A stretch of 10,937 bases of DNA, from the NCBI GenBank assembly GCA_012514255.1, contig JAAZAP010000376.1, positions 1 through 10,937 of the forward strand, read 5' to 3'. The notes under the pieces were generated by a model. The model saw only the letters and a list, made by a program, of their open reading frames with translations, had not been told where the DNA came from and searched no databases. How positions within the stretch are numbered: the first letter of the stretch is position 1; each line of letters opens with the position of its first letter. Of the stretch, positions 1 to 6,538 are shown piece after piece. The position numbers and the translations under genes were made by a program. The DNA comes from Bacteroidales bacterium (lineage in GTDB: Bacteria > Bacteroidota > Bacteroidia > Bacteroidales > VadinHA17).

Positions 1-1
1 C

Positions 2-379
2 TCCGGCAGAAGCATCTATGAAACAGGCCAGCTGAGGCTGATGATTGATATCCTTCCGGATACACGGACTGTGGGTACCATTGACCTGTTCGAGTTTGAC
101 CACTTCCATAAGAGAGCCGGAGTGGGTATCCTTGTTGCCGATCCTGCCGACAGGAAGAAAGGCTACGGCTCGGCTGCCCTGAAATGTCTTGTCAGCTATG
201 CCTTTAATACCCTTGGCCTTCACCAGCTATGGTGCAATATCCTGGAAACCAATACGGAAAGCATGCACCTGTTCACCCGCCACGGCTTCAGCCTCTGTGC
301 CACCAAAAAGGAATGGGCACGTACCGGCTGCTCCTGGGAGACCGAATATACCCTTCAACTTATCAACCCTGTAAAATAA
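2..379 (+). CDS. GNAT-family N-acetyltransferase (5' end outside window)
   Basis: This frame is open from the left edge to a TAA, giving 125 residues; the true start lies to the left. It looks like the C-terminal two thirds of a RimJ/RimL-type GNAT enzyme, a family that moves an acetyl group from acetyl-CoA to an amino group on a protein, sugar or small molecule. Seen: a GTIDLFEFD strand, then AGVGILV, then the acetyl-CoA pyrophosphate loop RKKGYGSAA, then a YAFNTLGLHQLWCNI strand, an N-T-E-S-M helix start and an LFTRHGF turn. These elements come in the normal GNAT order. The substrate cannot be read from the sequence. The ATG at 41 is internal to the domain, so it is unlikely to be the real start. 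The gene ends directly on a terminator hairpin, so it is the last gene of its transcript. Confidence 0.88.
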   Translation, partial: SGRSIYETGQLRLMIDILPDTRTVGTIDLFEFDHFHKRAGVGILVADPADRKKGYGSAALKCLVSYAFNTLGLHQLWCNILETNTESMHLFTRHGFSLCATKKEWARTGCSWETEYTLQLINPVK

Positions 380-412
380 ATACTGCCCAGGGGGTTGGGC
401 AGTATTATTTTC
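379..412 (+). terminator. Rho-independent terminator after the GNAT gene
   Basis: Perfect 11-bp stem: 379-389 (AATACTGCCCA) pairs with 396-406 (TGGGCAGTATT), with a 6-base loop and then ATTTTCT. It starts at the last base of the stop codon. The reverse strand has TATTTTAC after the stem, so it may also stop transcripts coming from the luxR side. Confidence 0.85.
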
Positions 413-453
413 TCGCCGGCTTTAGAAAGAAGTACCATTGTTAGCCGGAGAGA
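411..453. repeat. Imperfect inverted repeat in the GNAT-luxR gap
   Basis: TCTC-G-CCGGCT (411-421) can pair with AGCCGG-A-GAGA (443-453): ten pairs, one G/A mismatch and a 21-base loop. No T-tract follows on either strand, so it does not look like a simple terminator. It lies in the 185-bp gap (380-564) between the convergent GNAT and luxR genes, which shows no coding potential. It could be a 3'-UTR structure of either transcript. Confidence 0.45.
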
Positions 454-542
454 GGAAACGGGGAATCTAAAAAACACTAATCCTTAAACTCCTCTGTTGT
501 TCCGCTTGCATGGCAAAACTAATGAGATCATTTTTTACCGGC

Positions 543-565
543 AATACCTATTTTTAGGTATTTTT
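543..565 (+). terminator. Small AT-rich hairpin abutting the luxR stop codon
   Basis: AATACCTA (543-550) and TAGGTATT (555-562) form a perfect 8-bp stem with a TTTT loop, followed on the + strand by three more T. It ends at the luxR stop codon. The T-run is on the + strand, so it could stop + strand read-through into luxR antisense. On the luxR strand the bases after the stem are GCCGG, so it is a poor terminator there. Confidence 0.4.
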
Positions 566-1332
566 CAAATGATCCCGTTATTTGAAGCATAAATCAGCAT
601 GTCAACCAGGTTCCTCGTACCTGTCTTCCGCATGATATTCCTGCGATGTGTGTTGACCGTGAACTTGCTGATATTGAGCTCATACGCAATTCTGCTGCTG
701 GTGAATCCCTGTGAGATGTAGTAGATGATCTCCTGCTCCCTCCTGGAGATAGAAAGATCACTGTCTGACAGGTCAGGCAGATCTTTCAGCGGCCTTCCGC
801 CAAGGAGAGCAAAAGTCACCCTGGTCCCGCAGCGGATATGCGAGATATCCCTTATCACTCCCATGTCATATATACCCCCGACGGGGTCAGTGTGACGCGA
901 GATTGTCAGTGATATCCTTGTAAACCTGCCGTTCCTTTTGGCTGCCCTGTATGCCAGGTAGAGCACTATCGGACAGTTTGAGTTGCCCGATATGTACGAC
1001 ATCTCACTGCTAAGTACTTTTTTTGATATTTCGAAGACTGCCCGGCGGTCGTCAGGATGAATCATCTCAAAAAGTGTCCTGAAGTTGAACCCCTCCGGCT
1101 CATATCCCAGTACATTGACTGAATTGGGACTGACAAAGAGCATATTCAGGCTTGAGTAGTCACCGAGGAAAAAGAACTGGTTGGCATAGTCAAGCAGATC
1201 CAGAACCTGGCTCTCTACATTGATTGTGCCAGTGAAGGGTTTCCTGGTTGATTCGTGAAAAGTCTCAGTAAAAAGACTTTCCATTGTCTCCGGGCCGGGA
1301 TTTTTCTCAGCACCTTTCTGCATATTTGTCAT
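565..1332 (-). CDS. PAS-LuxR one-component transcriptional regulator
   Basis: A 255-residue DNA-binding regulator. Residues about 45-165 look like a PAS sensor fold, with FVSPNSVNVLGYEPEGF and IHPDDRRAVF, typical of PAS domains in Bacteroidota LuxR proteins. Residues 193-250 are a LuxR/GerE helix-turn-helix: LSISRREQEIIYYISQGF, then SSRIAYELNISKFTVNTHR as the recognition part. There is no phosphoacceptor receiver domain, signal peptide or membrane segment, so it is probably a cytoplasmic one-component sensor; the ligand is unknown. Two ATG codons lie close together (1332 and 1323) and neither has a Shine-Dalgarno sequence; the first is used. It begins 42 bp after the GH20 stop on the same strand, with no terminator between, and is probably the last gene of an rlmN-GH20-luxR transcript. 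Control of the neighbouring genes is possible but is inference. Confidence 0.88.
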   Translation of the reverse strand: MTNMQKGAEKNPGPETMESLFTETFHESTRKPFTGTINVESQVLDLLDYANQFFFLGDYSSLNMLFVSPNSVNVLGYEPEGFNFRTLFEMIHPDDRRAVFEISKKVLSSEMSYISGNSNCPIVLYLAYRAAKRNGRFTRISLTISRHTDPVGGIYDMGVIRDISHIRCGTRVTFALLGGRPLKDLPDLSDSDLSISRREQEIIYYISQGFTSSRIAYELNISKFTVNTHRRNIMRKTGTRNLVDMLIYASNNGII

Positions 1333-1374
1333 AGGGTTGTTTTTATTATTGTGTATACCGGGGGTTGTGGCCTG

Positions 1375-3039
1375 TTATTTGTCGCGTTCGCGGGTATCGC
1401 GGTACTCACCCCTGAAATAGTTGACCTGCATCAGGTCATAACGCTCCTTCAGCACATCCAGTCTGGCCAAAAACTCCTCGAAATCCTTTTTCATGTATGG
1501 TGTCCATGCGGTCTCGGCAATGGCGAATGCCCTCGGAAAAGCCATATACTCCAGGTGAGACATGGTGGATATGTACTCTGTCCATAAATTGCCCTGCAGC
1601 CCGAGAATATGCTTCTGCTCATCTTCATTCAGCTCTTCCGGCAGGGGTTCAAATGAATAGACGCGTTCCAGGGGCACGTATCCTCCTATTGCCAGGGGTT
1701 CACCTGCAGGATCGCCCTGGTAATAATCGAGATAGGCATGTGTGGTGGGAGTCATAATGGCATCATGGCCCATCCTGGCTGCCTCAATACCGCCCCTGAT
1801 GCCGCGCCATGACATCACGGTGGCATCCGGTGCCAGCCCCCCTTCAAGTATCTCATCCCACCCGATTATCTTCCTTCCATGTGAATTGAGATATTTCTCA
1901 ATACGGGTAATGAACCAGCTCTGAAGCTCATGCTCATCACTGAGCCCCTCTTCCCTTATCCGCCGCTGGCATGCTGAACAGCTCTCCCATCTTGTTTTCG
2001 GGCATTCATCACCTCCTATATGTATATACTCTGACGGGAAGATCTCCATTACCTCATTATGCACTCCTTCCAGGAATGCAAATACTGTATCCTGTCCTGC
2101 ACAGAAGACGTCCTCCATCACTCCCCAGCGCGTCTGCACCTCTATTTCTTTGCCCGTACATGAGAGCCACGGATATGATGCCAGTGCAGCTACGGCATGG
2201 CCGGGCATCTCAATCTCCGGTATGACCGTTATGAACCTTTCAGCAGCATACCTGACTATCTCCCTCGCCTCCTCCTGAGTATAGTAACCACCATGGGGCT
2301 TGCCGTCATAGGTGAAGGGTGGTCGGCCACCGTGTCCCGTCAGTGACTCCTTCCTCTGTGATCCCGTTGCAGTGAGCTCAGGGTATTTCTTTATCTCTAT
2401 CCTCCAGCCCTGATCATCAGTCAGATGCCAGTGAAAGGTGTTGAACTTGTGCAGTGCCATTATATCAAGGTACCTTTTCACCTCATCCACGGTAAAAAAG
2501 TGGCGGCACACGTCCAGGTGCATGCCGCGGTAACTGAACCGTGGTTCATCAGTGATATAACAGGCCGGCACCTCAGGGAGTATCTCCCCGGCAAGTCCTC
2601 CCTCAACCTCAACCTGCGGAGGCATAAGCTGCCGGAGCGTCTGCACTCCCCGAAAGAGACCCTCAGGCGATGGCGATCTCAGCTCTACTCTTTTTCCTGT
2701 GGCCATGAGAATATAGCCCTCCTTGCTGATGGTCAGGGTGGAGTCAACCGACATGACTATCCTGTTCCTGCCTCTGCCGGAACCTTCCTCAACAGGCAAC
2801 GGCACTGCAGCGCTTCTCCTGATCATCCGGGTCAGGAAAGCTGTTACTGTCGCCGTGCTCTCATCTGATGGCATGACGGTCAGCTTCGTCTTTTCGTCAA
2901 TGATGAAGCTGCCACTGCCCATAACTATTTCCACCGGTTTGGGAATCACCGAATATCTCTCAGGCGGATTCATCTCCTTCTTGCCGCAGCCGGCCAAAAC
3001 CGCCAGCAGGGCCATCACTGACAATGGTACTTTCTTCAT
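1375..3039 (-). CDS. GH20 beta-N-acetylhexosaminidase, predicted lipoprotein
   Basis: A 554-residue exo-acting hexosaminidase that removes terminal beta-linked GlcNAc or GalNAc from glycans by substrate-assisted catalysis. Residues 1-18 are a lipoprotein signal peptide with lipobox LAGC (Cys18). About 28-165 is the GH20b domain and about 168-515 the catalytic barrel. Visible family motifs are HWHLTDDQGWR (203-213), the acid/base pair Asp344-Glu345 in HIGGDE, and the substrate-pocket tryptophans in GWDE (394), SWRG (411) and LWTE (486). The frame stays open 25 codons upstream to 3114, but that would overlap rlmN and bury the signal peptide, so the ATG at 3039 is chosen. It starts 25 bp after the rlmN stop. 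It is probably anchored in the outer membrane or facing the periplasm, acting in chitin-oligomer, peptidoglycan or glycoprotein salvage. The exact substrate cannot be read. Confidence 0.95.
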   Translation of the reverse strand: MKKVPLSVMALLAVLAGCGKKEMNPPERYSVIPKPVEIVMGSGSFIIDEKTKLTVMPSDESTATVTAFLTRMIRRSAAVPLPVEEGSGRGRNRIVMSVDSTLTISKEGYILMATGKRVELRSPSPEGLFRGVQTLRQLMPPQVEVEGGLAGEILPEVPACYITDEPRFSYRGMHLDVCRHFFTVDEVKRYLDIMALHKFNTFHWHLTDDQGWRIEIKKYPELTATGSQRKESLTGHGGRPPFTYDGKPHGGYYTQEEAREIVRYAAERFITVIPEIEMPGHAVAALASYPWLSCTGKEIEVQTRWGVMEDVFCAGQDTVFAFLEGVHNEVMEIFPSEYIHIGGDECPKTRWESCSACQRRIREEGLSDEHELQSWFITRIEKYLNSHGRKIIGWDEILEGGLAPDATVMSWRGIRGGIEAARMGHDAIMTPTTHAYLDYYQGDPAGEPLAIGGYVPLERVYSFEPLPEELNEDEQKHILGLQGNLWTEYISTMSHLEYMAFPRAFAIAETAWTPYMKKDFEEFLARLDVLKERYDLMQVNYFRGEYRDTRERDK

Positions 3040-3064
3040 GCTTGTCTGTTTAAATTTTACATAA

Positions 3065-4096
3065 TTAATCCCTGCCTGTCTTCTTCTCTCTTTTCTTCGC
3101 CGCCAGCATACCACAGGCTGCAGCTATGTCCTCACCCCTTGATCTCCTTATCGAAGCGCTGATTCCTGAGATAACCAGTTCATGGTTGAAACGGGCCATC
3201 ACAGAATCATCTGAACACATTGCATCATCGCCCTCCAAAGGGTGATAGGGCAGCAGGTTGACACGTATCCCGGTTCCTGTCAGCAATCTCTTCATTTCTT
3301 CCAGGTGCCTGTCGGAATCATTTTTACCCCTTATCATCACATAGGCAACAGTAAATCTTCGTTTACGCCGGTTATCATAGTTCCTGAGCAGATCCAGCGT
3401 CTCAGCAAACGGCCAGCGTGCTTCTGCGGGAATAACCCGGCTCCGTTCCCCGGGAAAGGGTGAATGTAAGCTCAGTGTTATATTGCACTCTGTCTCTGTC
3501 AGCAGTCTCATAACTGATGGTGTCACCCCCACCGTTGATACAGTCACCCTGCTTCTTCCTGCAGCCAGGCCCCACCCGGCAGTGAATATGCGGCAAGCTT
3601 TTATTACCTCGTCAATATTGTCTCCCGGCTCACCCATGCCCATCATCACTATGTGGGTCACCTCATGTGGCAGGCTGATCACCTGGTTGACTATCTCCCC
3701 TGCAGTAAGATTTCCGCCCCATCCGTTCCTCCCTGTGGCACAGAAATGGCAGCCCATGCGGCAGCCCGACTGCACCGAAACGCAGACTGTACTGCGGTTG
3801 CCGTCAGGCAACCATACAGTCTCATGCGCAAGGCCTCTGCGGGTGGTAAAGAGATACTTGACTGAACCATCAACAGATGATTCCGATGCCATCGGCGAAC
3901 TCAATCCGGTTTCAAGTTGTTCTGACAGTATGGTGAGTACCCTTTTGGGTATGTCATTGACCTGCGCAAATGATCTTATGCCTCTACGGTAAATCCAATA
4001 GAGTAGTCTGCGGGAATAACGCTTATCAATCCCAAGGCTGGCCAGTAGGGCCTCAATATCTGACAGCTCCATACCGGCAGCAGTTTTCCGCTCCAT
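3065..4096 (-). CDS. rlmN: RlmN: 23S rRNA A2503 (and tRNA) C2-methyltransferase
   Basis: A radical-SAM enzyme of 343 residues that methylates C2 of A2503 in 23S rRNA, and in known homologues A37 of some tRNAs. Seen: the 4Fe-4S motif CRMGCHFC (Cys112, 116, 119), the nearby conserved Cys105, GNLTAGEI, MGMGEP (152-157), VTVSTVGV, SLHS, and the methyl-carrier cysteine in AACGML (Cys328). SLHSPFP and RRSRGEDI are typical of Bacteroidota RlmN. The length is normal. A GTG at 4108 is in frame, but GGAGGAG ends three bases before the ATG at 4096, so the ATG is chosen; this is one of the few good ribosome binding sites here. The gene is first in a probable transcript with the GH20 gene. The position after MGMGEP is Gly, where Leu is more usual. 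Cfr, the C8 methyltransferase relative, is less likely. Confidence 0.9.
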   Translation of the reverse strand: MERKTAAGMELSDIEALLASLGIDKRYSRRLLYWIYRRGIRSFAQVNDIPKRVLTILSEQLETGLSSPMASESSVDGSVKYLFTTRRGLAHETVWLPDGNRSTVCVSVQSGCRMGCHFCATGRNGWGGNLTAGEIVNQVISLPHEVTHIVMMGMGEPGDNIDEVIKACRIFTAGWGLAAGRSRVTVSTVGVTPSVMRLLTETECNITLSLHSPFPGERSRVIPAEARWPFAETLDLLRNYDNRRKRRFTVAYVMIRGKNDSDRHLEEMKRLLTGTGIRVNLLPYHPLEGDDAMCSDDSVMARFNHELVISGISASIRRSRGEDIAAACGMLAAKKREKKTGRD

Positions 4097-4143
4097 ACGC
4101 TCCTCCACCGGTATAAATATATTAAATTACTGCCGTAAAGCAT

Positions 4144-4175
4144 TTTTTTACATCTTTGATATTACAATAACTTTC
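4144..4175 (+). promoter_or_regulatory. Weak Bacteroidota-type promoter candidate for the cotransporter
   Basis: TAACTTTC (4168-4175) matches the -7 consensus TAnnTTTG except at the last base. A TTTT run about 20 bases upstream could serve as the -33 element (consensus TTTG). The -7 box is 27 bases before the start codon. Each element has one mismatch in AT-rich DNA, so this is a weak call. The 106-bp gap (4097-4202) must also hold the divergent rlmN promoter, which I could not place. Confidence 0.3.
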
Positions 4176-4202
4176 AGGCACGGCACGGTTATAGAAGGTA
4201 AG

Positions 4203-6428
4203 ATGGGATCAACAGCAGGAAAAAGAAGGTTTGGGATGGCTCCTGTCTATTTTACTGCAGTATCAACCATACTGGGAGCCATTCTCTTTCTGCGCTTCGG
4301 GTTTGCCGTGGGCACACTCGGTTTCTGGGGAACGTTGGTGCTCATCCTCCTGGGTCATGCCGTTACCATCCCCACCGCACTGGCAATAGCCGAGCTGGCA
4401 ACAAACAAAAGAGTTGAAGGCGGTGGTGAGTATTTTATTATCTCACGATCATTCGGGCTCAATATTGGTGCTACCATAGGCATAGCCCTCTTCCTGTCCC
4501 AGGCCATAAGCGTTGCTTTCTATATCATAGCCTTTACTGAATCATTCGAGTTCTTCTTTAACTTCGTTGCACAGCGCTTTTCAATAGAGCTTCCCAGGCA
4601 GGTGATCAGCCTGCCCGTGATTCTGGTGCTTGGCGTTATGATTCTGCGCAAGGGCGCAAATACAGGCGTGTTGCTGCTCTATGTCGTTAATGCAATCCTT
4701 TTCCTGACCCTGATCCTCTTCTTCATGGGCAAGCCTGCTGAAGGGAGCCTGGCTCCCGGTGAGCTGCCGTTGCGTGACATACGCCATATGGGCGACCTGT
4801 TCATGGTTTTTGCCATCTGTTTTCCCGCATTCACGGGCATGACAGCCGGAGTAGGCCTCTCGGGCGACCTCCGCAATCCTGGCAGGGCAATCCCTCTCGG
4901 GACTATTCTGGCCACAGCCACTGGCTTCATTGTTTATCTTTTTGTCATCTATAAGCTTGCCATCTCTGCATCCCCGGAAGAGATGCTTGAGAATCAGCTG
5001 ATAATGGGCAAGATCGCTATCGGTGGAGCAGTAATAGTCCCCATAGGGCTCGCAGCATCAACCCTCTCCTCCACACTGGGCTCCGTGCTGGTAGCGCCAC
5101 GCACACTGCAGGCGCTTGCAACGGATACCTGCTTCCCCTCAATGAGGCTGAACAGGTGGCTGGCCTCTGCCAGGAGCAACGACGGCGAGCCGGTAAATGC
5201 CACCCTCGTCACCCTGATCATCGCCATCGTCTTCGTCACCCTTGGTAACGTTAATGCTGTGGCTGAGATAATTACTATGTTTTTCCTTGTCACATACGGA
5301 TCACTCTGCCTCATCTCGTTCCTTAACCACTTTGGCTCATCACCATCATACAGACCATCATTCAAATCAAGATGGTACCTGTCGCTCATAGGATTTATAG
5401 TGGCTGTCATTGTGATGTTCAGGATAAACACACTGTATGCCCTGACGGCCACTATCCTGATCGTCCTGATATACCTCTTCATCAACCACTATCACAAAAA
5501 CAGGACGGGCCTCGAGTCGCTCTTTGCCAACGCCATGTTCCAGATTAACCGCAACCTCCAGGTCTACCTTCAGAAGACAGAAAGCAGAAGAAAGGAAAAG
5601 GAATGGAGACCGGGAGTTATCTGCATCTCAAAAGACTCCTTCAAGAGAGAGAGGGCTTTCAAACTTCTCAACTGGCTCTCCTACAGCTACGGATTTGGCA
5701 CCTACCTGCACCGCATTGACGGTTACTACTCAAAGGCCACAAGTAAACAGGCGGCGGAGGAGCTGACAAAACTGATAGAGCTGTATGATACCTCTCACAA
5801 CCACGTATACGTTGACACCATCATTTCACCATCATACACCTCGGCTATCGTCCAGGCAATCCAGGTACCGGGTATCTCAGGGATGGAGAATAATATGGTT
5901 GTCTTTGAGTACGATAAGGACAACCCTGAAAACCTGGGCGAGATTATTGACAACATACGGCTGATCAAGGCGGGCGATTTTGACATCTGCCTCCTGGCCT
6001 CTGCCGGGAAGGAGATGAACTATACCAAGGGCATCCATGTGTGGATCGACTTCAATGAGCCGGAGAACGCCAGCCTGCAGATCTTGCTGAGCTTCATCAT
6101 CTCAGGGCATCCGGACTGGAAGAAATCGCACCTGCAGGTATTCAGTATGTGCAAGACCGGGCAGTACGAGGATGCCCGCAATGAGCTTGCTGAGTTGATG
6201 AGATCAGGGCGCCTTCCCATTACTGACAAGAATGTGGAGATCATTGAGGTAACCCATGGCAGCTCAGTCAAGAGTCTCATAAATGAAAAATCCTCCTCTG
6301 CCGCACTGGTGATGACCGGATTCAGACCGGATACCCTCAAACACAATGGGGAGACTATCCTCAGCGGTTATGACGAGGTGGGAACAATCCTCTTCGTCAA
6401 CTCCCAGCACCAGAAAGAGATTATTTAG
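4203..6428 (+). CDS. SLC12-type cation-chloride cotransporter (APC superfamily)
   Basis: A 741-residue membrane carrier. Residues 14-428 hold about 12 membrane segments, and 430-741 form a cytoplasmic domain like that of SLC12 proteins (KEWRPGVICIS near 466 recalls the NYRPQCLVL motif of animal NKCC). The family moves chloride with Na+ and/or K+ without using ATP. Aligned by eye to NKCC1: TILGAILFLRFGFAVG is TM1, FPAFTGMTAGVGLSGDLRNP is TM6, and STLSSTLGSVLVAP is TM8. The K+ site residues Tyr107, Pro208 and Thr211 and the Na+ site serines 289-290 appear conserved. The start is supported by GAAGGTAAG just before the ATG. It stands alone, divergent from rlmN and convergent with the M3 gene. Generic pipelines would call it an amino acid permease; the C-terminal domain and ion residues argue against that. 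Transport activity is predicted, not shown. Confidence 0.87.
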   Translation: MGSTAGKRRFGMAPVYFTAVSTILGAILFLRFGFAVGTLGFWGTLVLILLGHAVTIPTALAIAELATNKRVEGGGEYFIISRSFGLNIGATIGIALFLSQAISVAFYIIAFTESFEFFFNFVAQRFSIELPRQVISLPVILVLGVMILRKGANTGVLLLYVVNAILFLTLILFFMGKPAEGSLAPGELPLRDIRHMGDLFMVFAICFPAFTGMTAGVGLSGDLRNPGRAIPLGTILATATGFIVYLFVIYKLAISASPEEMLENQLIMGKIAIGGAVIVPIGLAASTLSSTLGSVLVAPRTLQALATDTCFPSMRLNRWLASARSNDGEPVNATLVTLIIAIVFVTLGNVNAVAEIITMFFLVTYGSLCLISFLNHFGSSPSYRPSFKSRWYLSLIGFIVAVIVMFRINTLYALTATILIVLIYLFINHYHKNRTGLESLFANAMFQINRNLQVYLQKTESRRKEKEWRPGVICISKDSFKRERAFKLLNWLSYSYGFGTYLHRIDGYYSKATSKQAAEELTKLIELYDTSHNHVYVDTIISPSYTSAIVQAIQVPGISGMENNMVVFEYDKDNPENLGEIIDNIRLIKAGDFDICLLASAGKEMNYTKGIHVWIDFNEPENASLQILLSFIISGHPDWKKSHLQVFSMCKTGQYEDARNELAELMRSGRLPITDKNVEIIEVTHGSSVKSLINEKSSSAALVMTGFRPDTLKHNGETILSGYDEVGTILFVNSQHQKEII

Positions 6429-6433
6429 AGAGA

Positions 6434-6468
6434 ATGCCTTTCTGGCATCATCCGGGGGCAAGCCCGGG
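6434..6468 (+). terminator. Two hairpins after the cotransporter gene
   Basis: ATGCC (6434-6438) pairs with GGCAT (6444-6448), and CCGGG (6452-6456) with CCCGG (6463-6467). The second is GC-rich but is followed by A, not T, so these are poor intrinsic terminators; they may protect the 3' end of the transcript. The A-run that follows belongs to the minus-strand terminator of the facing M3 gene. Confidence 0.35.
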
Positions 6469-6469
6469 C

Positions 6470-6512
6470 AAAAAAATAAGGCTGCCCTCCTGGCGGTCAG
6501 GGAAAGCAGCCT
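6470..6512 (-). terminator. Rho-independent terminator of the M3 peptidase gene
   Basis: Read on the minus strand, AGGCTGC (6512-6506) pairs with GCAGCCT (6485-6479). An inner CCTG/CAGG pair (6489-6492 with 6498-6501) extends the fold, and TTATTTTTTT follows. It begins about 27 bases after the M3 stop codon and is a textbook terminator in the gap between convergent genes. Confidence 0.85.
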
Positions 6513-6538
6513 CTGATCAGGTTGTTGCTGTCAGCTGA

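Noticed and set aside
1000..1030. A7 run in luxR as a programmed frameshift site
   Set aside because: The frame stays open through the run and both domains are complete in one frame, so no shift is needed.
3040..3114. N-terminal extension of the GH20 protein by 25 codons
   Set aside because: It would overlap the end of rlmN and place a basic stretch ahead of a complete lipoprotein signal peptide; the ATG at 3039 gives a normal MKK start.
3483..3992. Open frame of 169 codons on the + strand
   Set aside because: It is antisense to rlmN across its radical-SAM motifs and shows no recognisable fold or start signal.
3065..4096. Cfr-type antibiotic resistance methyltransferase
   Set aside because: The motifs (MGMGEP, SLHSPFP, RRSRGEDI, AACGML) fit Bacteroidota RlmN, and the surroundings show no mobile or resistance genes.
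4097..4202. TATATTTA on the - strand as the rlmN -7 box
   Set aside because: It has one mismatch, no -33 element at the right distance, and would leave a leader of only about 12 bases.
4994..5485. Open frame of 163 codons on the - strand
   Set aside because: It is antisense to the cotransporter membrane domain and shows no recognisable domain.
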